This document shows, piece by piece, positions 52,254-60,832 of a stretch of DNA of 64,000 nt; position 1 is the first letter of the stretch, and every line of letters begins with the position of its first letter. The DNA is taken from positions 806,001 to 870,000 of the forward strand of contig JBHGNT010000007.1 of NCBI GenBank assembly GCA_043228905.1, given 5' to 3'. The notes beneath the pieces are model-generated. The model saw only the letters and a program-made list of their open reading frames with translations, did no database searches and was not told where the DNA came from. This stretch comes from Azolla caroliniana. Taxonomy: Eukaryota > Polypodiophyta. The position numbers and the translations under genes were made by a program.

Positions 52254-54625
52254 TTCGGGATCGGGCCGGTTCCGGTATCATTTTCATCTTCTTCGGCCGG
52301 TTCTGTTTCTTCACCGTCTTCGGCCGGGTCCTCGAGTGCTAACCGGTCCTTTGCCGGTCGGGACTGCTCCTCGTAGAGTTGATCCTCACCGGTCGACTTG
52401 GAGCTCTTCATCTTCTTCTCCGACTCCCAGTCGGCGAGTGTCTTGTTCTCCATGAAGATGATATCACGACTCCGGAATATCTTCTTGTCGACCGGGTCCC
52501 ATACTCGGTAGCCGAACTCGTCGTCGCCGTAACCGAGGAATATGCATGGCCGGGTCTTCGGATCTAGCTTTCCTCTCCGGTCCTTTGCCACATGCACGTA
52601 TGCGAGACACCCGAACACCTTCAGATGCCGGTAGGACACTTCCTTACCGGTCCACACTTTCTGCGGCGTGTCTCCGTCCAAAGGTACTGAGGGTGATCTG
52701 TTTATCACGTATGTCGCCGTCGACATTGCCTCAGCCCAAAACCCCTTGGGTAATTTCGCATGCGCCAGCATACTCCGGACCCTCTCCATTATGGTCCGGT
52801 TCATCCTCTCGGCCAGCCCGTTCAGTTCCGGCGTCTTCGGCACAGTAAACTCGAGTCGGATTCCCTTCGAGCGACAGTACTCCTGGAACTGCCCCCGGTA
52901 TTCCCCTCCGTTATCCGCTCGTATCGCTTTCAGCTTCTTGCCGGATTCTCTTTCCACTCTCGCGTGGAGTTCTTTGAAGACGCACAACACTTGGTCCTTT
53001 GTCTTCAACGGTGCCGTCCACAGCTTCCGGCTGTGGTCATCAATGAATGTTACGAAGTACTGGGCTCCGCCATGTGACTTCGTTTCTACCTGACACACAT
53101 CAGTGTGCACCAACTCCAAAAGTGCGCTACGTCTCGTCGGTGGCCTTGAGTGGAAGGAGGTTCGGTTCTGTTTACCGGCCAGGCAATCGGTGCACTTCTC
53201 CAGGTGCACATGCTTCACTGGAATAAGGTTGTCTTCTGCAAGCCTCTTCATCCCCTTCTCACTCATGTGGCACAGTCTCTTGTGCCACAGCTCACCGGCA
53301 GTGTCGGCTGCCACGTTCAACTCTTCCGGACACAACCGGGCATTCATCAGGTACAGTGTGTTGTCTTTCCGGGCCCGAGCCACTATCAGGCTCCCCTTGC
53401 TGAACTTCATTACGCCGTTCCGGATGCTACCTGTGTAGCCTTCATCGTCTAGCCTCCCGGCCGAAATCAGGTTCAATCGAACCTCCGGAACGTGTCGAAC
53501 ATCCTTCAGCAGCATTTTGCATCCGGTCGGGGTTGTCAACCACACGTCTCCGATGCCGGCAATCCGGCACGTACCTTCATTTCCCATTCGAACACAGCCA
53601 TGCTCACCGGCTGTGTAGGATGAGAAGTATCTTCTCTCCGGGGTCAGGTGGAACGATGCTCCGGAATCGACCACCCAGGTCGTCTCATCGCCGGCAATGT
53701 TTAGCTCACCTTCTTCGGTGATGAGCATAATTTCTTCTTCACTTGCCGCGAGTGCCGTCGTTCCTTTCCGGTCCTGCCCTCGCCGATCCGGACCTCTCCG
53801 GTCCGTGGCTCCCCGGTATGCACCGTTTCTCTCCGGTGACTTCTTCGAATCGGTGTCGTCGGCTCCGTTGTCTTTTCGGTAATGCCGACAATTCTTTCGA
53901 AAGTGCCCCGGCTTCCCACAGTGGAAGCATGTGGGCCTTCCTCTTGACTGCGACCGGGTCCCCGACTTCTCCCGTCTTTGCGGACTCCGGTTCCATTGTC
54001 TTCCCCGATCCGATTCGGCAAGCAGCATCTTCTGATCAGAAACCGGTTCTTTATCTCTCCGACGCGCTTCTTCGTTCAAAATACTTGTCTTTACCGTTTG
54101 TAGAGACAGGTTATCTTCGGTGCAGGAGGTGCTGAGAGTCACCACCAAGTTCTCCCAGCTTTCCGGCAATGTACACATCAGAATGATGGCTTGCATTGCA
54201 TCCTCCAACGGGAACTTGATCGCCGCAAGCTGGTTCACGAATCCCATGAACGTGCTTACGTGTTCCACCATACTCTCGCCGTCCCGGTACTTGAGGTTCA
54301 CTATCTTTCTCATCAGGGAGGTCCGGTTCAACGCATTCTTCCTCTCGTAGAGGCCCGACAGCTTCCGCCACATCTCATATGCGTTGGTGTCGTTCGCCAC
54401 GTGTTGTAGAACGCTCACGTCGACGTATTGCCGAATGGTTGCAACGGCTTTCCGGTTCAGAAGCCTCCACTCCGTCTCAAGTACCCCCTTGGGTATTTCC
54501 GACCTGTCGATCGGTTCATACAGGTCCCGAACAATGAGCAGATCCTCCATCTTTATCTTCCAGTCGGCGTAGTTCTGCGCATTTAGCACCATCATCCCCG
54601 GCTGCCCGCTGCTGCCGCCTTCCAT
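52133..54625 (-). CDS. Copia F gag-protease-integrase
   Basis: Starts at ATG 54623-54625 (MEGGSSGQPGMMVLNAQNY), 59 bp downstream of the primer site; an upstream extension into the LTR is not real. Gag core (KYRDGESMVEHVSTFMGFVN; LPESWENLVVTLS), zinc knuckle CFHCGKPGHFRKNC (~53895-53937), protease VVDSGASFHLTPERRYFSS (~53650), integrase HHCC (LWHKRLCH...CTDCLAGKQ), LVHTDVCQV, FIDDHSRKLW, IRADNGGEYRGQF and NGLAERMNRTIMER, then FGCLAYVHVAKD and FLGYGDDEFGYRV. After ~52262 it runs in the wrong frame to a stop at 52133. Confidence 0.94.
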   Translation of the reverse strand: MEGGSSGQPGMMVLNAQNYADWKIKMEDLLIVRDLYEPIDRSEIPKGVLETEWRLLNRKAVATIRQYVDVSVLQHVANDTNAYEMWRKLSGLYERKNALNRTSLMRKIVNLKYRDGESMVEHVSTFMGFVNQLAAIKFPLEDAMQAIILMCTLPESWENLVVTLSTSCTEDNLSLQTVKTSILNEEARRRDKEPVSDQKMLLAESDRGRQWNRSPQRREKSGTRSQSRGRPTCFHCGKPGHFRKNCRHYRKDNGADDTDSKKSPERNGAYRGATDRRGPDRRGQDRKGTTALAASEEEIMLITEEGELNIAGDETTWVVDSGASFHLTPERRYFSSYTAGEHGCVRMGNEGTCRIAGIGDVWLTTPTGCKMLLKDVRHVPEVRLNLISAGRLDDEGYTGSIRNGVMKFSKGSLIVARARKDNTLYLMNARLCPEELNVAADTAGELWHKRLCHMSEKGMKRLAEDNLIPVKHVHLEKCTDCLAGKQNRTSFHSRPPTRRSALLELVHTDVCQVETKSHGGAQYFVTFIDDHSRKLWTAPLKTKDQVLCVFKELHARVERESGKKLKAIRADNGGEYRGQFQEYCRSKGIRLEFTVPKTPELNGLAERMNRTIMERVRSMLAHAKLPKGFWAEAMSTATYVINRSPSVPLDGDTPQKVWTGKEVSYRHLKVFGCLAYVHVAKDRRGKLDPKTRPCIFLGYGDDEFGYRVWDPVDKKIFRSRDIIFMENKTLADWESEKKMKSSKSTGEDQLYEEQSRPAKDRLALEDPAEDGEETEPAEEDENDTGTGPIPKWIRMKKKNRKNRLPKLRNGDTLKEREGPPGDFRNQSTCC

Positions 54626-54641
54626 TTTCTGTGTTACCGTC

Positions 54642-54653
54642 GCTCTGATACCA
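54642..54653 (-). promoter_or_regulatory. primer binding site of Copia F
   Basis: Coding strand TGGTATCAGAGC, a perfect initiator-Met complement, 3 nt after the 5' LTR. Confidence 0.92.
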
Positions 54654-54656
54654 CTT

Positions 54657-55275
54657 TGTTGTAAACGGTGCTCGGCCACAACCGAGGAATAGGATCAACT
54701 CCAGAAAATAGGAAATACAAAGTACACGAAGACTATAGAGAGAAGAGTACACAGGATATTTTACGTGGAAAACCCTAAACAGGAAAAACCACGGGAGTAC
54801 AAGACTCCAAACCAACACTATACAGAGAAGTATACAATGACGAGCTGCAAGGCGACGACCTTGAGCTCGCTGTCCTCGCCACAGGCGGCGGAAATACACA
54901 GAGGCGTCTACCTCTTCGTCTCTCGCGCTCTATCTCTCTCTCTCTCTCTCACGGCTGCTCTCTCTTCACTACCCTTGAGTGGAAAAACAGAAAATGAGTA
55001 GCAACGCTAAAACTGTTTGCCCTAAGTCATATTTATACACATATGACTTTGGGCTATTTACAACTATAGCCTCAGGGGCCCATAGCGAACATATTCACGG
55101 ATATGTCCCTACATCCGGATCGCTCTCCGGGTACATTCGTCATCCGGCACCGTAACCGGGGTCTTCATCATCCGGCTCCGTAACCGGGGTCTTCATCATC
55201 CGGCTCCGTAACTGCAACCGGGCTTGCCGTCATTCATCTCCGGACATCCCATCCGGAGGGACCGAAATCCCAACA
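54657..55275 (-). repeat. 5' LTR of Copia F
   Basis: 619 bp, one 28-bp unit shorter than the left copy and otherwise read as identical. Followed by TSD TTTCA. Confidence 0.95.
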
Positions 55276-55280
55276 TTTCA

Positions 55281-56776
55281 ATGCTCTAAAAACACTACAA
55301 TGTAATAATCTAGTCCATGGTTTGCCAAAAGAACCTTTCAAGCCCATCTCTTTGTGTGAAAGTTGTATCCTTGGGAAAATGCCCCAACAACCATTCCCAA
55401 AGCATAGATCTAGAGCCACTACCCCTCTTGCATTAGTACATAGTGATCTATGTGGACCTTTTCCAACCCCTTCTCTTAGTGGAGCCAAATATTTCATTAG
55501 CTTTATAGATGACTTTAGTTGATTTGCAATCTTGCATTTTCTCAAGTACGAAAGTCAAGCTTATCAAGCATTCAAAGAATACAAGGCTCGAGTCGAAGTG
55601 CAAACATCATCAAAGATTAAAAGTCTTCAAACCGATGGTGGTGGTGAGTATATGTCTCATGAATTTCAAAGTTTATATCAAAATGAAGGCATACATCATA
55701 GAATATCAACACCACACACCGCAACAAAATGGTGTATCCGAAAGGAAGAATAGATCACTTCTCAATATGGCTCGAAGTATGTTACAATTTGCTCACTTAT
55801 CACCTCAATTTTGGGAGGAAGCGGTTGGCACCGCTTGCTATATTCAAATCGAGGATTTCATAGATCCTTGGGGCTCCAAACCCCTTATGAACTATGGCAT
55901 GGTCACAAACCTAACTTCAGTAACCTTCGTATTTTTGGTTGTGATGCTTATGCTTTTGTGCCAAATGTTCAAAGAAATAAGCTAGATCCAAGGGCTACAA
56001 AATCCACTTTCATCGGATATGGAGAAGCTTCGGGATACAAGGCATACAAGCTCTATGATCCACAAAAACGAAGAATATTCTTTAGCCATAATGTCATATT
56101 CCAAGAAAATTGGCCTTCTACAAAGGTTTCTTCTTCACTCTCTTCTAATCTACCTCCCTTATTACCTATCCCTACCCACTTACAACCATCTTCCTCAACC
56201 ATCTCTAATATTAATAGCTCTCATATTGAAGGAGCCAACATTAGCTCATCCTCTACTTCCACTATTTGTGTTGCTCTTCCATCTATTCACAAGGCAAAGA
56301 TCAATCCTACTCAACCAACTAATTCTTCTTCTCATCTTCCCTCATTCCAAGCTCTAGATGATTCTCTTTCTCATACTCCTTTAAATACACATTGTTTAAC
56401 TCCCTCAAATAATATAAATAATGTTTTCTCCATTACCTCTCCTAATCCTTCATTCCAAGCGTCATCACCAACTTCTCCACCAAACTCTCCACCTCTAAAG
56501 TATAGATCTCTAAGTAGTATTTATGAACAACTTGATCAAATGGAAGCACATTTCATGGACTTGGACCATGAAGCTTATATTCAAGAAGAAGATATTCCAA
56601 CCCTTAGTGATGACATAAATCTATTGGCCAAAGATGCACTTTCCGGATCGGATTCTATCAAATGGAGAAAGGCTATGGAAGAAGAAATGAAGGCTTTACT
56701 TAAAAATGGTACGTGGACCCTCATTGAGCCTCCAAAAGATCGACAAATAATTGGTTTAAATGGGTCTTACGCATAA
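55281..56776 (+). pseudogene. Copia G integrase, remaining part
   Basis: Continues the frame from 49892: CESCILGKMPQQPFPKHRS, LVHSDLCGPFPTPS, FISFIDDFS, then TGA at 55520-55522. It is readable on to KSLQTDGGGEYMSHEF. A one-base change near 55723 shifts to QQNGVSERKNRSLLNMARSM; another near 55850 shifts to LQTPYELWHGHKPNFSNLRIF and FGCDAYAFVPN. A Ser/Pro/Asn-rich linker follows and MEEEMKALLKNGTWTLIEPP starts RT. A third frame change lies near 56757. Confidence 0.87.
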
Positions 56777-58245
56777 AGCGAGATAGTAATGGCAATCCAA
56801 TTTGTTTCAAGGCTCGTGTAGTTGCTCGAGGATTTTCGCAAGTACTAGGTATTGATTTTCAAGATACATTTAGTCCAACGCTAAAAATATGTGGTTTTCG
56901 AATGCTCGTTGCTCTTGCCGCACAACATGATCTAGAATTGCATCATTTGGATGTACAAACGGCTTTTCTTCATGGAGATTTAGATGAAGAACTTTATCTT
57001 CAACAACCACAATTTTTTGAAGATCCAAGTCATCCGACACATGTTTGTCGACTTCGTAAATCTATTTACGGCCTTAAGCAATCTCCACACATGTGGCATC
57101 ACAAACTACACTCTTTTCTTATAAAAGTTGGATATCATCGTCTAAACAATGAGCCAAATATCTATGTTAGAAAAGCCAAATCCAATTTTGTTATCATAGG
57201 TGTCTATGTTGATGATTTGCCTTTGATCTCTAACTCTAAATTTTATCTAGCTATTGCAAAGAAGGAACTTGCATATGTTTTTCCTATTTCCGATTTAGGC
57301 CCTATGACCCATTTTCTAGGCATCAAAATAACTCAAAATAGAACAAATCATACTATCTCATTATCACAATCAAATTATATTAATTCTATCCTCCAAAGAT
57401 TTGATATGCTCCATAGTAAACCTATTAATACTCCTCTTACCTCTCCATGTAAACTATCAAATGATGATTCTCCCAAAAATGAACGAGAAATTTTCGAAAT
57501 GAAGGATGTACCCTATAAGCAAATCCTTGGGTGTATAAGATATCTAGTAAGTTGCACAAGTCCCGATATTTGCTTTGCCACCGGTTTTCTTTCTCGTTTC
57601 ATGGCTAATCCAGGACCAAAGCATTGGATCGCACTCAAAAGATTACTACGATACTTGAAGCATACTCAACATTATGCGTTGACTTACTCCGCCACACAAT
57701 CCGAGTCAACCACACTTGTGCAAGGATGGACAAATCCCTCTGGCCAACTAATTGGTTGGTCAGACTCGGATTGGAGGGGAGATGTAGACGATCGCAAGTC
57801 AACAGGTAGATATGTTTACACACTCGATGGCGCTGCAATTTCATGGAAGTCGAAGAAACAAACTACCGTAGCATTGTCATCCACCGAAGCTGAATATGTT
57901 GCCGCGGCTTTTGCGGCTAAAGAAGGCATATGGATTAAAGCTATGCTCAATGAATTTAAGTTATTTACTATTCCACCAGTGACTTTATTTTGTGATAATC
58001 AATCTTGCATCAAGTTAGCCAACAATCCGAAGATGAGCGACAATATTCGTCATGTGGATTTGAAGCATCACTTTCTTCGTGATCTTATTGAAACGAAGAA
58101 GATAGAATTAAAGTTTGCTCCCACTCATCAAATGTGGGCCAATTTTCTAACGAAGCCTCTTCAACATTCTAAGCACATTATTTGTTCCAAGCAAGTTGGA
58201 TTAATTGATGTAATCGAAGATAAAGATGAAAACCTACACTTCTAG
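56758..58245 (+). CDS. Copia G RT and RNase H
   Basis: Open from KWVLRIKRDSNGNPICFKAR at 56758 to the stop at 58245. RT: VVARGFSQVLGIDFQDTFSP, QTAFLHGDLDEELYLQQP, YGLKQSPHMWHHKLHSFL, GVYVDDLPLIS (Pro in place of the usual Leu). RNase H: WSDSDWRGDVDDRKSTGRYV, VALSSTEAEYVAAAFAAKE, FCDNQSCIKLANNP, HVDLKHHFLRDLI, ANFLTKPLQHSKH. The polypurine tract AGGGGGGAG (58258-58266) and 3' LTR follow directly. Confidence 0.9.
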   Translation, partial: KWVLRIKRDSNGNPICFKARVVARGFSQVLGIDFQDTFSPTLKICGFRMLVALAAQHDLELHHLDVQTAFLHGDLDEELYLQQPQFFEDPSHPTHVCRLRKSIYGLKQSPHMWHHKLHSFLIKVGYHRLNNEPNIYVRKAKSNFVIIGVYVDDLPLISNSKFYLAIAKKELAYVFPISDLGPMTHFLGIKITQNRTNHTISLSQSNYINSILQRFDMLHSKPINTPLTSPCKLSNDDSPKNEREIFEMKDVPYKQILGCIRYLVSCTSPDICFATGFLSRFMANPGPKHWIALKRLLRYLKHTQHYALTYSATQSESTTLVQGWTNPSGQLIGWSDSDWRGDVDDRKSTGRYVYTLDGAAISWKSKKQTTVALSSTEAEYVAAAFAAKEGIWIKAMLNEFKLFTIPPVTLFCDNQSCIKLANNPKMSDNIRHVDLKHHFLRDLIETKKIELKFAPTHQMWANFLTKPLQHSKHIICSKQVGLIDVIEDKDENLHF

Positions 58246-58266
58246 AAATTTTTGCTTAGGGGGGAG

Positions 58267-58440
58267 TGAGGAAAATAATAAGCAAAAATAAAATAAAATA
58301 TATTAATATATAGTTCTTATGAAATCGGTTTCCTTTCATGAGAAGGAAACCGTAAGTCTATTGGTGGGTCTTATAAAGCCACCACCAACGTTGTATTCAT
58401 TCTTGGGCATTATAATAATAAAACGCTTTCCGTGTTTCCC

Positions 58441-58488
<48 letters not shown>

Positions 58489-58522
58489 TTCTTTCTATCT
58501 CTCTTTCTTTTCTTTCCCAACA
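58267..58522 (+). repeat. 3' LTR of Copia G
   Basis: 256 bp, differs from the 5' copy by several substitutions and CT-run length. Ends CCCAACA and is followed by AAAGGG. Confidence 0.93.
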
Positions 58523-59143
58523 AAAGGGTACAAATCCACAAATATTCTCACTTCCACTTCAGTTTAATCTAGTCTAATCGCCATGCTAATTAAACACTGA
58601 GCACTTAATGAAAATAAAACGAAGCTCGATAAAGAAAATTATGAAGCCTCAATGTAGTAGTTTAAGTGCGTGCATGCTAGCACAATAATGAGGACTACTT
58701 ATATGGAAACATAACCAAAACCATGATCAATGGCTGATTAAGGAGTAGATGGGAAAGAAAACAATGGACACAAGAAGCATATATATAGTCGATGTATATA
58801 AGAAAAGCATGGAATTACGGTAGATGTGGATGTAGCGGGTTGGAGAATGAATATAATAACGATATAGAAGGAGTGTGGACATATAGACTTGCATGATGCA
58901 TACTACATTCATATTATATACATACTCGGGGTAGGATATACATATCTGTATACATCTGTATGTTAATGTATGTTATGTAGGTGAAAAGGAGGCTGCAATG
59001 GTGATTGAATTGAGTGTGAAGGAAAATGGCTACTGGAAGAAAAGGTAGAAATATTATACAAAGGGAGTCTGCTGAGTGTGTAAGGGTAAAGAACCAAAAT
59101 AACAGACAAGAAGGAGAGAGAGATCTATATGTATAGAGAGATA
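58523..59143. other. no gene seen; 3' flank of the membrane protein gene
   Basis: AT-rich, short repeats of TACATATCTGTATACATC near 58935. The 3' untranslated part of the minus-strand gene is expected at ~58950-59143 but no clear poly(A) signal was chosen. Confidence 0.5.
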
Positions 59144-60616
59144 TTATATGGTAGCATACTGGTCATAGGAACACTTGTGCCAATCAGAGATGGTGAGATA
59201 CAGAGCGCTCGAGAAGGCCACCACCATCACGACGAGCCGAATGAAGTTGCACATTTTGTTCCAAAGCTTATTCGGAGAACACACTTGTAGACCGGTAAAA
59301 GTGACAACGATATAAAAGCATAGATATGGCACCTGAACAATTCCCTTACCACAGTTAAGGACATCCCGATTTCCGAAAGATTGAACGAGGCTTGGAAGAA
59401 TGATCCAGCACACTAAATAGTCGAAGGCAATGACGGAGAATAGTCGCCAATATCTTTTGATGTGTAATGCCCCTACAGATATTAGTGTCGCAGGAGGAGG
59501 AGGATCAGGATTGTCGCAACGCCATTGTGGCCGTCGTGCGGACATATCGCTAGAAATGCGATGGATTGTATCGGGTGTAAGGTGGATGAGGAGGGGTTTC
59601 CGAATACTGTACGTGATGCCCAAGAGATGGGTTAGTGCGCGCCTGAGCATAGGGACCGCATAGAACATGGCGATGGACTCTATGGGGCTGATGCTTACCC
59701 CCTTTCTCCAGCGATTGTAGACACTGTAGAGAAAGCCGACAGCTTGGACCAGGAGGACAATGGTCGCGAACAGAGTGGTGTTCACCGCCCCTCTCGCATC
59801 ACTCAGTATGGAGCCGCTTCGCTCCCACAAAGGCGATACAATCCCGAGACCGGATTTCAATAGCCGGGGGAGCGGTCGATGAGCTACTACGCCTGCATCA
59901 TCCTCAGCGGCAGAAGCAGACTGGGCTTGAGTCGAATGGAGGACTCCCCATTCCAGCAGCCTCAATGCCGCTTTTCTTGTCCCGTGGCTTTCCGATGAAG
60001 AAACTGCGTAGCGCAGCAATCCCATATCCGGCCTCGTCTTCACCTTCAAGATTGTTGCAATCTTCTTCGCGACATTGCAGCTGAGCGGAACCTCGCCCAC
60101 GATCAAATGACTGTTCTTCACTATGTCCTTCTTTGTTTTCTTGTCCGTCACTTCCTTAGTAAATTCCTCAGGGATGAGCTCCCGCACCAACGCCATCAAA
60201 TCTCCTCCTCCATTGGCAGCTGCATTTGTAACAGGAAGTGGTGGTTCTAGGTAGATGTAGAATTGGCAACATGCTACCATCATCCGACTCTCTCTATCCA
60301 CATCAACTAATTCTCCATCTAAGTAAGACTCGGTTTGCAAGTTGAAGGCATCGGTAATCGAGAGTAGCATCGATTCCATGATAGTGTCGAGTATTGTGGA
60401 GACGAATCGAATTATGATGTCGAATACCCGATTGTTGCCATCGATTCCCAGTTTCGTGCTGCCATGTTTCAAAGCATTGTAAACCGTTTTATGGCGCTCC
60501 TCGATTTGGGACCTGTCCAGGGACCAATCCCAAATCTCTGCAGTGTAAACCAGGAACGTGGACACTGCTGCCCAAATGGTAAAAAATCGTGACCTGGTAC
60601 AATATGAGTCATCCAT
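59144..60616 (-). CDS. intronless 490-aa multi-pass membrane protein, unknown function
   Basis: A complete ORF, ATG at 60614-60616. Predicted membrane segments: residues ~11-28 (FFTIWAAVSTFLVYTAEI), ~281-300 (TLFATIVLLVQAVGFLYSVY), possibly 310-332, ~391-412 (LFSVIAFDYLVCWIILPSLV), ~428-447 (VQVPYLCFYIVVTFTGLQV) and ~457-477 (IRLVVMVVAFSSALYLTI). The long soluble stretch 30-270 contains Asp/Glu/Lys-rich helices and CNVAKKIATILKV. No known enzyme motif is visible and the family is not recognised. Codon use and the absence of stops over 1.47 kb in a repeat-filled region argue for a real gene. Its 5' end is duplicated, broken, at 30789-31013. Confidence 0.7.
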   Translation of the reverse strand: MDDSYCTRSRFFTIWAAVSTFLVYTAEIWDWSLDRSQIEERHKTVYNALKHGSTKLGIDGNNRVFDIIIRFVSTILDTIMESMLLSITDAFNLQTESYLDGELVDVDRESRMMVACCQFYIYLEPPLPVTNAAANGGGDLMALVRELIPEEFTKEVTDKKTKKDIVKNSHLIVGEVPLSCNVAKKIATILKVKTRPDMGLLRYAVSSSESHGTRKAALRLLEWGVLHSTQAQSASAAEDDAGVVAHRPLPRLLKSGLGIVSPLWERSGSILSDARGAVNTTLFATIVLLVQAVGFLYSVYNRWRKGVSISPIESIAMFYAVPMLRRALTHLLGITYSIRKPLLIHLTPDTIHRISSDMSARRPQWRCDNPDPPPPATLISVGALHIKRYWRLFSVIAFDYLVCWIILPSLVQSFGNRDVLNCGKGIVQVPYLCFYIVVTFTGLQVCSPNKLWNKMCNFIRLVVMVVAFSSALYLTISDWHKCSYDQYATI

Positions 60617-60800
60617 GCTGTTATAACTTATTATTATTATTGTTATTCAATAATGCAGCTCACACTGCCAAATCTCACTTAATATCTCTATTAAGTATTA
60701 TACACATACATTTTAAACACCCTTATTTCACTACCACCTTATTATATTTGAAGATAATTTAGGTTTCCATTGTACACCTTATATATATATGTAATCAATA
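60617..60800 (-). promoter_or_regulatory. upstream region of the membrane protein gene
   Basis: ATT-repeat leader (AATAATAATAATAAG) just before the ATG. TATA-like words on the coding strand are TATATATAAGG near 60779-60789 and GTATAATAC near 60694. The block is conserved at 30915-31013, 31695-31722 and 38647-38670. Confidence 0.4.

Positions 60801-60802
<2 letters not shown>

Positions 60803-60826
<24 letters not shown>
60803..60826. repeat. (CT)n microsatellite
   Basis: Uninterrupted CT run, equivalent of the LINE insertion site at 38675-38720 / 45437. Confidence 0.95.

Positions 60827-60829
<3 letters not shown>

Positions 60830-60832
<3 letters not shown>

Larger units (their letters stand above)
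49893..55275 (-). mobile_element. Copia F, very young and nearly intact
   Basis: LTRs 49893-50539 (647 bp) and 54657-55275 (619 bp), termini TGTTG...CAACA, perfect TSD TTTCA (49888-49892, 55276-55280). The LTRs appear identical except for one extra 28-bp unit (CATCCGGCTCCGTAACCGGG core) in the left copy. The coding region is complete except for one single-base frame change near 52262. The insertion is recent, interrupting the integrase frame of Copia G. Confidence 0.96.
48001..58522 (+). mobile_element. Copia G, split by Copia F
   Basis: LTRs 48001-48253 (253 bp) and 58267-58522 (256 bp) with TGAGGAAAATAATAAGC start and TTTCCCAACA end. Flanking AAGGG on the left and, one base removed, on the right (58524-58528). 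Without the inserted F (49893-55275) and one TSD the element is ~5.1 kb with the order gag, protease, integrase, RT, RNase H. Lesions are one TGA and three frame changes, so it is a moderately old copy. Confidence 0.93.

Noticed and set aside
54659-54679. Upstream start of Copia F gag inside the LTR
   Set aside because: The extra 18 codons cover LTR end and primer site; the ATG at 54623-54625 matches the gag starts of E and D relative to the primer site.
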